Assembly: GCA_026393575.1 (NCBI GenBank)
Contig: JAPKZX010000038.1
Span: 1 to 38,015, forward strand
DNA: 38,015 bases
Direction: 5' to 3'
DNA from: Actinomycetota bacterium
GTDB taxonomy: Bacteria > Actinomycetota > Acidimicrobiia > Acidimicrobiales > Ilumatobacteraceae
The notes under the pieces were generated by a model. It searched no databases. It saw only the letters and a list, made by a program, of their open reading frames with translations, and had not been told where the DNA came from. The stretch's first letter is position 1; each line of letters starts with the position of its first letter. Positions 24,814-34,141 of the stretch are shown here, piece by piece. A program made the position numbers and the translations under genes.

Positions 24814-25841
24814 TTCTGGGTGAACACCCAAAGAACGCCACCCGAACCATCTGGGTCAACAAGTTCTAACTCTTCATTCGCTGGCAAAAGAACCATCTCT
24901 GGAGTTCCAGTCATTAGTTCATTGGCAACCGGGCCGAACAGAATTCTGTCAACAGGAGCAGGAGGCAAGTTAGTGCCGTTTTTCCACGGTAATTGCTGAA
25001 CATCAAATGCAGAGGTAGGAGATGCGTAATGCCCGTTGTTATCAGGACGTATCATGGGAATGTCTATTGAAGAGAAATCGACAATGGAAAGTAGTTCTTC
25101 CACATTGACAAACTTTGATGTGAATCCGGCACGGATGACATTGTCGGAAGACTTCATCACTTCAAGAGCGAAACCACGAATGTACGCATGCAGGTTTCCG
25201 GCGGGAAGTGAAATTGCTTCTCCGGGTTGAAGAGTGACGTGATGAAGGAGGGGAGCCACTCGCAGTGCGGGGTCACTTGGGTGCAACGAAGCAATGGTGG
25301 AGAGCCAATCAGGAAGTGCGTTGGTGGTAACTGGAGTTGATTGCTGCATGGCCCAGGTGACGTAGTGCTGAATGTCGTTTGCTTCAAGAACATCGGCTTC
25401 GTTATGCCATTTCATAGTGCGAAGTGATGCAACCGATTGTTGTATTGGTTGAAAACCACACAGTGCTTCGAAAGGCGTGAGAGCAATCAGCATCTCTGGT
25501 TTGTCGGAGGGATCGCGGTACATACGATGCGGAGAGTCAAGAGCAACGGAAGCCGAATTCTCTTGTGCAAACCCATCGATGGCTTGTCGCGTTGTTGGAT
25601 GTGTCTGTAGCGACAATGGCTTCGCGCATGCTAAGAGCTTCACCAGCATTGTCATCTCACCAACTTCTGAAGAGAGCAATGGCCCATTTGGTGTGTCGAG
25701 ATGCGAAGGCGCAACATGATGAGTCCCAAACCACATCTCAGCCCACGTGTTTCCATCGAGTGGCATTCCTAAAAGGAGAGGGATGGAGACAGAGTCGCCC
25801 CAGTCGTAGTGCTGAGCAGCACCAATGATGCGCCGCAACAT
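24810..25841 (-). CDS. manA: Mannose-6-phosphate isomerase, class I
   Basis: ManA interconverts mannose 6-phosphate and fructose 6-phosphate, linking glycolysis to GDP-mannose supply. The protein has 343 residues. The zinc-binding and active-site segments are visible: AQHYDWG near the start, AEMWFGTHHVAPS, KPLSLQTHP, YRDPSDKPEMLIAL and FEALCGF. The signature LPAGNLHAYIRGFALEVMKSSDNVIRAGFTSKF follows in the second half. It starts at ATG 25841, 4 nt after the proS stop on the same strand, so the two are probably co-transcribed. It converges with ispG. Confidence 0.95.
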   Translation of the reverse strand: MLRRIIGAAQHYDWGDSVSIPLLLGMPLDGNTWAEMWFGTHHVAPSHLDTPNGPLLSSEVGEMTMLVKLLACAKPLSLQTHPTTRQAIDGFAQENSASVALDSPHRMYRDPSDKPEMLIALTPFEALCGFQPIQQSVASLRTMKWHNEADVLEANDIQHYVTWAMQQSTPVTTNALPDWLSTIASLHPSDPALRVAPLLHHVTLQPGEAISLPAGNLHAYIRGFALEVMKSSDNVIRAGFTSKFVNVEELLSIVDFSSIDIPMIRPDNNGHYASPTSAFDVQQLPWKNGTNLPPAPVDRILFGPVANELMTGTPEMVLLPANEELELVDPDGSGGVLWVFTQN

Positions 25842-25845
25842 GGTT

Positions 25846-27612
25846 CTATTGACCGCTTCGGGCGAGTGCGACTACTCGGGTAACAGCATCTGCAACAGGA
25901 ATTGCTTCATTTGTTCCCGCATGGCGGTCTCGCAATTCAACGTTTCCTTCGGCGAGGGATTTACCCACGACCAAGATGGTGGGAATGCCAATGAGTTCTG
26001 CATCTTTGAACTTCACGCCAGGCGAAACTCCGTTGCGGTCGTCAATCAGTACTTCAAGACCTTGTGCTTCAAGTTCGGCCGCAATCTTTTCTCCGGCAAT
26101 GGTGATGTCGTCACCATTCTTGCCCGTGACCACTACATGCACATCGGCAGGCGCAATGGCTCGTGGCCATTTCAATCCGATGTCGTCGTGGAAGACTTCG
26201 GCAATTGAAGCAACGGCGCGCGAGACGCCAATGCCGTATGAGCCCATGGTGACTACCACTTGCTTGCCGTTGTGATCGAGAACTGTCAGCCCAAGTTTGT
26301 CTGCGTATTTACGACCTAATTGGAAAACATGACCTATCTCGATACCGCGCGCAATTTCAAGCGGTGCTGCGCAGTTAGGGCAAGGGTCTCCAGCTGCCAC
26401 TTCAACAGCTTCAATAGTTCCGTCTGCAGTGAAATCACGACCGTGCACTAAATGAATGACGTGAGTGTCCTTGGTGTTTGCGCCAGTCACCCAAGCACTG
26501 CCGTGAACCACTGATGGGTCAACGAGATAGCGAATGCCAGAGTCGGATGTTGATCCAAGAATTTGTGGTCCGATGTAACCGCGAATAAGTGTGCGATGTT
26601 GAGCAAACCCTGCATCGTCGAGTGGCTCTACTTCTGCAGGAGAAAGTTGCGCCTCAATGCGCTTCATGTCGACTTCACGGTCGCCAGGTACGCCGATGAC
26701 GAGTGTCTCGGTAGAACCATCTGGTTGACGTAGTCGTAGTACGACATTTTTGAGAGTGTCACTTGCTTGCCAAGGACGATCTGTACGCGGGTGATTTTCA
26801 TTTAAGAAATCAACAAGTGTTGCAATGGTGGGGCAGTTAGGGGTTGCGATGGTGGACGACGCATCGTATGTGTTGCTATCAGCAGTAGGAACTGAAGTAG
26901 TAACTGCTTCTGTGTTTGCTGAATAATCACATGCCGAGCAACGAACGAATGTGTCTTCGCCCACTTCGATGGGCGCAAGGAATTCTTCGCTCATGGAACC
27001 ACCCATTGCACCGCTCATTGCTTTCACAATTACGTACGGCAGTTGCAGGCGCGCAAAAATGCGTTCGTATGCATCACGATGTTGCGCGTAGCTAACGGCA
27101 AGCGCGTCATCATCAATGTCGAATGAGTAACTGTCCTTCATGAGGAATTCACGGCCGCGCAACAGACCGGCACGAGGACGTGCTTCGTCGCGATACTTCG
27201 TTTGAATCTGATACAGAGAAACAGGAAGATCTTTGTAGCTCGAGTACATATCTTTCACGAGCAGTGTGAACATCTCTTCGTGTGTTGGTCCAAGCAGGAA
27301 GTCGGCGCCTTTGCGATCCTTCAACCGAAAAAGGTTGTCGCCATATTCGGTCCAACGTCCGGTGGCTTCGTACACGTCGCGAGGAAGGAGGGCAGGGAAG
27401 TGAACCTCTTGTGCTCCCATGGCGTCCATCTCTTGACGAACGATGTCCTCGACTTTGCGAAGCACCCTCCAACCGAGGGGTAGCCAGGTGTACCCACCTG
27501 GGGCGGCCCGACGGATATAACCCGCCCGTACCAAGAGGCGATGGCTGGGGACTTCAGCATCGGAAGGGTCATCACGCAAGGTGCGAACGAAGAGTTGTGA
27601 GAGACGAAGCAT
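25846..27612 (-). CDS. proS: Prolyl-tRNA synthetase
   Basis: ProS charges tRNA-Pro. The protein has 588 residues and is the bacterial type, with an insertion domain between motifs 2 and 3. Motif 1 is in the region ending [32 protein letters not shown]. Motif 2 is [25 protein letters not shown], and motif 3 [16 protein letters not shown] lies near residue 440. The editing insert occupies about residues 240-400. The anticodon-binding domain ends the protein ([21 protein letters not shown]). A TAAGGT box lies 9 nt before the ATG, and no leader seems to be present. It is divergent from rimP. Confidence 0.97.
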   Translation of the reverse strand: MLRLSQLFVRTLRDDPSDAEVPSHRLLVRAGYIRRAAPGGYTWLPLGWRVLRKVEDIVRQEMDAMGAQEVHFPALLPRDVYEATGRWTEYGDNLFRLKDRKGADFLLGPTHEEMFTLLVKDMYSSYKDLPVSLYQIQTKYRDEARPRAGLLRGREFLMKDSYSFDIDDDALAVSYAQHRDAYERIFARLQLPYVIVKAMSGAMGGSMSEEFLAPIEVGEDTFVRCSACDYSANTEAVTTSVPTADSNTYDASSTIATPNCPTIATLVDFLNENHPRTDRPWQASDTLKNVVLRLRQPDGSTETLVIGVPGDREVDMKRIEAQLSPAEVEPLDDAGFAQHRTLIRGYIGPQILGSTSDSGIRYLVDPSVVHGSAWVTGANTKDTHVIHLVHGRDFTADGTIEAVEVAAGDPCPNCAAPLEIARGIEIGHVFQLGRKYADKLGLTVLDHNGKQVVVTMGSYGIGVSRAVASIAEVFHDDIGLKWPRAIAPADVHVVVTGKNGDDITIAGEKIAAELEAQGLEVLIDDRNGVSPGVKFKDAELIGIPTILVVGKSLAEGNVELRDRHAGTNEAIPVADAVTRVVALARSGQ

Positions 27613-27621
27613 CGGAGCAAA

Positions 27622-27627
27622 ACCTTA
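27622..27627 (-). promoter_or_regulatory. -10 box (TAAGGT) of proS
   Basis: On the minus strand TAAGGT ends 9 nt before the proS ATG, again with no Shine-Dalgarno, so the transcript is likely almost leaderless. The opposite strand here has TACTTT (27626-27631) and TATGCT (27639-27644), either of which could serve rimP. Confidence 0.35.
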
Positions 27628-27675
27628 CTTTGAATGGCTATGCTTGAAGCCGTCCTTTGAAGTTCGGTGAACCTG

Positions 27676-27709
27676 AGGCACGGGTACCCCCCGTGCCTTT
27701 TGTTTTGTT
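27676..27709 (+). terminator. Rho-independent terminator hairpin in the rimP leader
   Basis: Stem GGCACGGG (27677-27684) pairs with CCCGTGCC (27690-27697) over a 5-nt loop, extended by A27676-T27698. It is followed by TTTTGTTTTGTT. It reads on the plus strand and lies 28 nt before the rimP start. The preceding plus-strand gene ends 2.8 kb away, so the likely target is the rimP-nusA-infB leader itself, as an attenuator. Confidence 0.7.
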
Positions 27710-27737
27710 AGTGCCATGTTTGGCGGGAGGTAGTCAT

Positions 27738-28316
27738 ATGTCTGTCAATGTAGTTACGTCAGTGACCGCCATGGTTTCCCCCATTTTGGACGACTTGGGC
27801 CTTGAACTGTACGACATGGAGTTCTCAGGCGGCGTTTTGAAGGTCACCATCGACACTCCTGCCGGCCAAGAAGCAGGGGTCGACATCGACCAAATCTCTC
27901 GCGTCAACCGTTTGCTCGGTCGCGAACTCGACCACAATGACGTCGTCCCTGGTCGTTACACCCTCGAAGTGTCAAGCCCAGGTCTCGAGCGCAATCTTCG
28001 CACCCCTCATCATTTCCAGCGCGAAGTAGGTAAGGACGTTTCAATTCGTCTCGTTGCCGAGCACGAAGGTCAACGTCGTTTCGCTGGCGCACTCGTTGCA
28101 GCCACCGACGCAACTGCCACAGTGCGGGTCACCGACACTGCTCAGTCTGTTGAGATCCCTTTGGCACTCATTGAAAAGGCAAAGACAGTCTTTGTGTGGG
28201 AATCACAGCCAAAGCCAAACTCGAAAGAGGCGCGCGCCGCAAAGCGCAGCACTTCTCAAAAATCTGTTCCATCCGATCAGCAAACATCCGATCATCAAGA
28301 GGTAAGTGCGCAATGA
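27738..28316 (+). CDS. rimP: Ribosome maturation factor RimP
   Basis: RimP helps assemble the 30S subunit. The protein has 192 residues. The N-terminal domain contains SPILDDLGLELYDMEF and DIDQISRVNRLLGRELD. The PGRYTLEVSSPGLERNLRTPHHF block is the family's best-known signature. The C-terminal ~30 residues (from PKPNSKEARA) are a charged tail beyond the usual end. I start at ATG 27738 because GGGAGG ends 7 nt upstream. An open frame through the preceding terminator is present but has no support. Its stop overlaps the nusA start by 4 nt (ATGA). Confidence 0.95.
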   Translation: MSVNVVTSVTAMVSPILDDLGLELYDMEFSGGVLKVTIDTPAGQEAGVDIDQISRVNRLLGRELDHNDVVPGRYTLEVSSPGLERNLRTPHHFQREVGKDVSIRLVAEHEGQRRFAGALVAATDATATVRVTDTAQSVEIPLALIEKAKTVFVWESQPKPNSKEARAAKRSTSQKSVPSDQQTSDHQEVSAQ

Positions 28317-29470
28317 GCAACTTAGATATGTCCGAAGCAGTACGCATGCTCGCAGAGCACCATGGCATCAGTGTCGATTCACTGTTGCAAGTGCTCGTAG
28401 AAGCATTGGCAACAGCATATAAGAAGCGTCCAAACGCTGCAGACGAAGTCATCGTCGAGGTAAACCCAGAGAACCTCGACATGACTTTCACGGCTTACGA
28501 CGTTGACGACGACGGCAACTGGATCAACGAGCGCGACGATACGCCGAACAAGCATGAGCTTGGTCGAATCGCAGCAGCAACGTTTAAGCAGGTCATGAGC
28601 CAACGCATCCGTGAAGTTGAACGCGATCGCAAGTTTGAGGAATATGCAAACCGCGAAGGCGATCTTGTTACTGGAATCATGCAGCAGTCAGAGGGACGCT
28701 ATGCATTGCTCGATCTGGGCAAGGTAGAGGCATTGCTTCCTCAAGCGGAGCAAGTTCCGTACGAACGACCAGAGCCAAATGCGCGCGTGAAGGCGTACAT
28801 CGTTGAAGTACGTAAAACCGCAAAAGGCCCACAGATTGTGGTCAGCCGTACCCACCCAGGCCTCATCAAGCGTTTGTTTGAACTAGAAGTACCTGAAATT
28901 GCTGACGGCGTTGTAGAAATCAAGTCATGTGCTCGTGAACCGGGACACCGCACAAAGATTGCAGTGTTCTCGAACGACGCAAACGTTGACCCAGTGGGTG
29001 CATGCGTTGGTGCTCGTGGTGGTCGTGTACGTATGGTCGTCAACGAACTTCGTGGTGAAAAAATCGACATCGTTTCCTATTCGGAAGACCTTGTTGATTT
29101 CGTATCAAAGGCATTGTCTCCTGCAAAAGTCACTGAAGTGCGCTTGAGCGAAGACAACACGCAAGCCGATGTCATCGTTCCCGACTTCCAGTTGTCTTTG
29201 GCAATCGGCAAAGAAGGTCAGAACGCGCGACTCGCAGCACGTCTCACTGGTGTGCGCATCGACATCAAGTCGGAAACGCAAGCTGCCAACGAAGCCAACG
29301 GAATTTTCGAACCACGTCAATCACCTCGCAACACTGAGTATGCAGAGGGCGAATGGCGCAAGAACGACGAAACTGGTGAGCTGCAGTTCCACAACACCGA
29401 TGGGTCTGTGGTCAGCGAACAAGAGTGGGCCGGCGGCTCATCGAGTGACAGCGAAAGCACGGAGGCCTAA
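28313..29470 (+). CDS. nusA: Transcription termination/antitermination factor NusA
   Basis: NusA binds RNA polymerase and nascent RNA. The protein has 385 residues. The N-terminal domain (about 1-125) is followed by an S1 domain (GDLVTGIMQQSEGRYALLDLGKVEALLP). Two KH domains come next, with the signatures VDPVGACVGARGGRVRMV and LSLAIGKEGQNARLAARLTG. The last ~50 residues are acidic and low-complexity, as often seen in actinobacteria. There are no C-terminal acidic repeats of the E. coli type. The start is the ATG within the rimP stop region, with GAGG upstream. The small ylxR gene that usually separates nusA from infB is absent. Confidence 0.96.
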   Translation: MSNLDMSEAVRMLAEHHGISVDSLLQVLVEALATAYKKRPNAADEVIVEVNPENLDMTFTAYDVDDDGNWINERDDTPNKHELGRIAAATFKQVMSQRIREVERDRKFEEYANREGDLVTGIMQQSEGRYALLDLGKVEALLPQAEQVPYERPEPNARVKAYIVEVRKTAKGPQIVVSRTHPGLIKRLFELEVPEIADGVVEIKSCAREPGHRTKIAVFSNDANVDPVGACVGARGGRVRMVVNELRGEKIDIVSYSEDLVDFVSKALSPAKVTEVRLSEDNTQADVIVPDFQLSLAIGKEGQNARLAARLTGVRIDIKSETQAANEANGIFEPRQSPRNTEYAEGEWRKNDETGELQFHNTDGSVVSEQEWAGGSSSDSESTEA

Positions 29471-29473
29471 CCC

Positions 29474-32423
29474 TTGGCAATGAAGAAGATCCGAATTGCG
29501 GAGCTTGCAAAAGAGCTCGGCTGGACGAACAAAGAAACACTCGATCGCTCCAAAGAAATGGGCATCGACGTCAAGAATGTGTCTTCTTCCATGGAAGAAG
29601 CCACAGGCTGACCGTGTTCGTCGTAAAGCCGTCAAAGAGGGATTAGTACGAGATGTACAACCCGCTGAAGAGAAGCCAGCAAAGAAAGCTCCCGCCAAAA
29701 AAGCCGCTGCTAAAAAAGCAGACGGTGAATCTGGCGACGGTGATGCACCGGCAAAGAAGACTGCTGTCAAGAAGACTGCCGCAAAGAAAGCTCCTGCGAA
29801 AAAAGCAGCTGCTGCAAAAGTTGATGCAGATCCAGTTGAAGAAACGCCAGAAGTTATTGCACCCACACCAGTGACGCCTGTTGTTGAAGTACCCGTAGCA
29901 ACAACTCCTGTTGTTGATACTCCTGCGCCAGTGGTGGAAACCCCAGCACCTGCAGCGCCTGCCGCCCCAAGCGGTGAGTCTCGCGTTATCTCTAGTGGTC
30001 GACCAACAGGAGCGATTCCTCGCCCTCCAGTCGTTCCACAACCTCCTTCTCGACCATCGACTCCTGCAGGTCGTCCTCCAGCGGGAATGCCTCCAACCGG
30101 CATGACTCCTACTGGAATGCCACCGCGTGGCCCAAGTGCAGGTCCTCGTCCAATTCCACCACCACCCGGACCAATGTCTGCCTCTGGTCGACCAATACCT
30201 CCGCCTCCTGGTGGTCGTGTTGCACCTGGTGGTCCGCGTCCTGGTGGTCCAAGCGGTTTCCGTCCTGGTCCTGGATCACGTCCTGGCCCTGGTTCACGTC
30301 CTGGTCCTGGTGGTCCACGTACGGGTGGCCCTGGTGGGCCACGTACCGGTCCTGGTGGTCCTCGTACTGGTGGCCCCGGTGGTCCTGGTTCACGTCCTGG
30401 TTTTGCCCCTCGTCCTGGTGGCCCTGGTGGCGCTCGACCTGGTGGTCCTGGCGCAGGAGGCCCTGGTGGCGGTCCTGGCGCAGGTGGTCCTGGTGGTGGT
30501 CCTCGTCCTGGTGGCGGTCCCGGCGGCCCACGTAATGGTCAGCGTCGCGCACCTCGTAAGAAGTCGCGTGCACGTCGTCGGCGCGAATTCGATGAATTGC
30601 AGCCGCAGTTCACGAACTACTCCAACAGCAATGCTCCAGTTCCAGAAGGCACCATCGTTATTGAACGTGGCGTGTCTGCACAAGAGTTTGCTCCAAAGTT
30701 AAATCGCACAGCAGCAGACGTTGTTCGTTACTTGCTCGAGCACGGTGAAATGGTGACAGCCACCATGACACTCAGCGACGATCAGATGGAATTGTTTGCG
30801 CTTGAAGTTGGTGCTGAAGTTCTTCTTGTCGATCCAGGTCAGCAGCAAGAAACTGAATTGCAAGCGTTGTTCGATGACTCTGATGATGACGATGAGACAT
30901 TGCAACAGACTCGTCCACCTGTGATCACAGTGATGGGTCACGTTGACCACGGTAAAACAACGTTGCTCGACAGAATTCGTTCTGCCAATGTTGTCGCTGG
31001 TGAAGCCGGCGGAATCACGCAACACATCGGTGCATACCAGGTAGAAAAAGACGGCAAGAAAGTCACTTTCATCGACACACCTGGTCACGCGGCATTCTCA
31101 AAGATGCGTATGCGTGGTGCGCAGGTCACTGACATTGTTGTATTGGTTGTTGCAGCAGACGACGGTGTCATGCCACAAACAATTGAGGCCATTAATCACG
31201 CAAAGTCTGCTGAAGTGCCCATTGTTGTTGCAGTGAACAAGATTGATAAAGAGAACGCTGATCCACAGCGAGTTCTCACTCAATTGGCAGAGTACGAATT
31301 GGTTCCCGAGGCATGGGGTGGAGACACCATCGTTGTCGAGATGTCGGCACAACAAAACTTGGGTATCGACGACTTATTGGAACAGCTCACTGTTGTTGCT
31401 GAACTAGAAGAACTCACTGCAAATCCAACAGGACGCGCAAAGGGAATTGTTCTCGAAGCAAACCTCGACATTGGTCGTGGCCCTGTCGCCACCGTCTTGG
31501 TGGACAAGGGAACGTTGAAAGTGGGCGACCCAATCGTTGCTGGTGCAGCATGGGGCAAAGTACGCGCACTCATCAACGAGCGTGGCGAACAAGTAAAAGA
31601 AGCTGGCCCATCTACACCTGTACAGGTGCTCGGATTGTCATCTGTGCCTCAAGCAGGCGATGAGTTCCGTGCAGCACCAGACGAAAAGACTGCTCGTGTT
31701 GTAGGTGACTCACGTGGTCACACGCGTCGCACCTTGAACCAACGTGGAGATTCACGTGTACAAGGTGGCGTAAAGCTTGAAGACATCTTTAGTCAGATTC
31801 AGGCTGGCGAAGTGGCAACACTGAACCTTGTTATCAAGGCCGACGTACAGGGCTCTCTCGAAGCAGTGACGGAAAGCCTTCGCAAATTAGAACGCGAAGA
31901 AGTCAAGGTGGCATTTGTCCATCGTGGTGTTGGCGGTATCACCGAGAACGACATCACACTGGCAGCTACAACTAACGCAACTCTCATTGGTTTCAACGTT
32001 CGTCCCGACCGCAAGTCGCGCGAATTAGCTGAAATCGAAAAGGTTGAAATTCGTACATACGAAATCATCTACAAACTGTTGGAAGACATGGAACGAGCAA
32101 TGCTCGGTCTGTTGGCTCCTGAGTTCGAAGAAGTGGTTACTGGCGAAGCAGAGGTGCGCGAGATCTTCCGTGTGCCAAAACTCGGCGCCATCGCCGGATG
32201 TGTTGTGCGTACGGGCGTTATCACTCGTGGTACGAAGGTTCGTTTCCTTCGCGAAGGAACCATCATCTGGAAGGGCTCCATTCAGTCATTGCGCCGCTTC
32301 AAGGACGATGTTCGTGAAGTGCGCGAAGGTTTCGAGTGCGGTATCGGCTTGTCCGACTTCCAAGACCTCAAACCGGGCGACATTATTGAAACGTTCGAAG
32401 AACGAGAAATCGCTAGGGTCTAG
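29474..32423 (+). CDS. infB: Translation initiation factor IF-2 (apparent +1 frameshift near 5' end)
   Basis: IF2 delivers initiator tRNA to the ribosome. The true N-terminus is in frame from TTG 29474 (GGAGG 8 nt upstream) or ATG 29480. It reads [13 protein letters not shown] and continues to SSSMEEA near 29600, then meets TGA at 29609. The rest of the protein, from [14 protein letters not shown] onward, lies in the next frame. Deleting one C at 29601-29602 joins them as EEAQADRV, the conserved sequence. After the join come Lys/Ala-rich repeats, a Gly-Pro-Arg-rich region (about 30115-30545), a basic patch and the G domain. G1 is GHVDHGKT at 30935-30958, followed by DTPGH and NKID. Domains II-IV run to the stop. 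The protein is essential, so a sequence error or recoding is likelier than a broken gene. Confidence 0.9.
30115..30545 (+). repeat. Low-complexity Gly/Pro/Arg coding repeat in infB
   Basis: About 430 bases encode variations of GPR, GGP and RPG words, such as [14 protein letters not shown] and [11 protein letters not shown]. The coding strand is built from short CCTGGTGGTCC-like units, which makes it prone to slippage and to assembly error. The region links the N-terminal domain of IF-2 to its basic patch, as in other actinobacterial IF-2. Confidence 0.8.
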
Positions 32424-32425
32424 CC

Positions 32426-33067
32426 ATGGCTGACCTTGATTTTTTCTTCGACCCTGTATGCCCGTGGGCATGGATCACATCTCGTTGGGTGACTGAAGTA
32501 CAACAGTTACGCGACTACGAAGTGTCATGGAAGTTCATTTCTTTGAAGTTGATCAACCAGGAGTCAATGGATTATTCCAAGATGCCTGCTGGCTACAAGG
32601 AAGTTCACGCAGCTGGCACATATGGTTTGCGCGTGGCCGCCAAAGCGCGTTCTGTCGCCGGCAACGAAGCAGTAGCCAAGGTGTACACCGCACTGGGTAC
32701 AAGTTTGCACAACAAACAAGAGCGTGAACTATTTGTTGCCGACATCGAAGGCCACATCGCAAAACTTCTGGTTGAAGCAGGGTTGCCTGCGGAATGGGCC
32801 GACGCAGTCAACGATGAAACCTTTGACCGACTGATTTCTGACGAAACACAAATCGCTCTTGAGCGCACAGGAAAAGATGTTGGTACGCCCATCATTACTT
32901 TTAACCCTGGTGGAGTGCGCGAAGGATCCTTCTTTGGTCCCGTGATTTCCACCATTCCACGCGGCGATGAAGCAGTGCGTTTATGGGATGCCATTGAAGT
33001 GATTGCCACGGCGAGCGGAATGGCTGAATTGAAGCGCTCATTGCGTGCTCGTCCAAGCTTCGACTAA
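32426..33067 (+). CDS. DsbA-family thioredoxin-fold protein (mycothiol-dependent reductase Rv2466c-like)
   Basis: This 213-residue protein matches the mycobacterial Rv2466c type. DFFFDPVCPWAWITSRWVTEV aligns with the FDPLCPWCWITSRW active-site region. Next come the all-helical insert and the VGTPIITFN segment with the family's cis-Pro. The C-terminal FFGPVISTIPRGDEA follows. The motif is CPWA rather than CPWC: Cys12 is present, but the resolving cysteine is Ala15. A monothiol mechanism with mycothiol or another thiol is therefore implied, if the protein is active. It starts 2 nt after infB, so co-expression is likely. No rbfA gene follows infB here. Confidence 0.85.
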   Translation: MADLDFFFDPVCPWAWITSRWVTEVQQLRDYEVSWKFISLKLINQESMDYSKMPAGYKEVHAAGTYGLRVAAKARSVAGNEAVAKVYTALGTSLHNKQERELFVADIEGHIAKLLVEAGLPAEWADAVNDETFDRLISDETQIALERTGKDVGTPIITFNPGGVREGSFFGPVISTIPRGDEAVRLWDAIEVIATASGMAELKRSLRARPSFD

Positions 33068-33075
33068 TCATCTTC

Positions 33076-33081
33076 TAGTCT
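33076..33081 (+). promoter_or_regulatory. -10 box (TAGTCT) before the amidohydrolase gene
   Basis: TAGTCT ends 7 nt before the ATG at 33089, with no Shine-Dalgarno between. The same leaderless pattern is seen before murI and the DMT permease. Confidence 0.45.
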
Positions 33082-33088
33082 TAGGGCC

Positions 33089-34132
33089 ATGAAAGTTGTC
33101 TATACGCCAGCGCATCTATTGCATGATCCTCACTCAGAAATTGAGAAGGGCACTGTGCATTCTCCGTTCGAGCACATTGGTCGGGGAGAAGTCATTCGAG
33201 AAGTGCTCTCTGCCGATTCTCGTTTTGAAATGTTGTCGCCATCTGAGTGGGGTATTGATGTCATCAACGCCGTACACAACCCTGGGTTGCACCGCTTCTT
33301 CACTACTGCTTGGCAGGAGTATCAAGACATCATCGGGCCGACCCGAGAAGTAACGCCAGAAGTCTTCTATCGTCCTTCGCTTCGCCACAAGATGGCTGAT
33401 GGTGTTGAACCAGTTTCCATCACGGGTCGCTTGGGCTGGTGGTGTTTTGAAACCACAACACCTCTTACTGAGGGCACGTATGCCGCAGCGCGTGGGGCAG
33501 TGGACACTGCCATGACAGCAATGCAATTAGTGCTTGATGGTGAACGTGCTGCATATGGTTTGTGCCGCCCACCAGGCCACCATGCAACAACAGATTTGTA
33601 TGGCGGTTATTGCTTCTTCAATAACGCCGCAATCGTGGCGCATCATGTTGCGAGTACTACCGGTGTGAAAGTTGCTGTGTTAGACGTTGACTACCACCAC
33701 GGCAACGGCACACAAGAGATTTTCTATGATCGTGACGACGTGATGTATGTATCTCTGCATGGCGATCCGTCTCGTGCGTATCCGTACACCATTGGTTATG
33801 CAGACGAAACTGGAACTGGTCGTGGTCTTGGTAGCACTCTGAATGTGCCACTCGCTGCGCGCACCGATGATGACAAATATGTCGACGCACTCGCTGACGC
33901 AGTCGCAAAGATTCAAGCATTCGGCGCTCAGATGGTCGTGGTCTCGCTTGGGCTAGACACATTCATTACAGACCCCATCTGTGACTTGTCAGTAACTACC
34001 GATGGTTTCCGTCGCAGTGGCGAAGTAGTGGCCGCACTCGGGCTGCCAACAGTGGTGTTGCAAGAGGGTGGCTATGACGTCGACAAACTCGGTATCAACG
34101 TGCAGAGTTGGTTAGTGGGATTGGGCGTCTAG
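33089..34132 (+). CDS. Histone-deacetylase-superfamily hydrolase (acetylpolyamine amidohydrolase-like)
   Basis: The protein has 347 residues. It shows the deacetylase fold with the zinc and charge-relay motifs: RPPGHHA (about 157-163) with the His pair, DVDYHHGNGTQ (about 201-211), and SLGLDTF with the late Asp. EGGYD closes the site. The SLHGDPSRAYPY segment resembles acetylpolyamine amidohydrolases, so polyamine deacetylation is the best guess. Acetoin-utilisation-type deacetylases are another possibility. The N-terminal segment HSPFEHIGRGEVI is also typical. It stands alone between the DsbA-like gene and the convergent LLM gene. Confidence 0.85.
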   Translation: MKVVYTPAHLLHDPHSEIEKGTVHSPFEHIGRGEVIREVLSADSRFEMLSPSEWGIDVINAVHNPGLHRFFTTAWQEYQDIIGPTREVTPEVFYRPSLRHKMADGVEPVSITGRLGWWCFETTTPLTEGTYAAARGAVDTAMTAMQLVLDGERAAYGLCRPPGHHATTDLYGGYCFFNNAAIVAHHVASTTGVKVAVLDVDYHHGNGTQEIFYDRDDVMYVSLHGDPSRAYPYTIGYADETGTGRGLGSTLNVPLAARTDDDKYVDALADAVAKIQAFGAQMVVVSLGLDTFITDPICDLSVTTDGFRRSGEVVAALGLPTVVLQEGGYDVDKLGINVQSWLVGLGV

Positions 34133-34141
34133 CCCTACCGC

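Noticed and set aside
27657-27737. Upstream extension of the rimP frame from TTG 27657.
   Set aside because: The frame passes through the terminator hairpin and has no Shine-Dalgarno. ATG 27738 has GGGAGG at the right distance.
29474-29611. infB as a true pseudogene.
   Set aside because: The gene is essential, the rest of the reading frame is intact for nearly 1000 codons, and one base restores the conserved sequence.
30127-30702. Long open frames on both strands over the Gly/Pro/Arg repeat of infB.
   Set aside because: They are shadows of a low-complexity GC-rich coding repeat; their amino acid make-up is repetitive (Val/Leu or His/Gln) and not protein-like.
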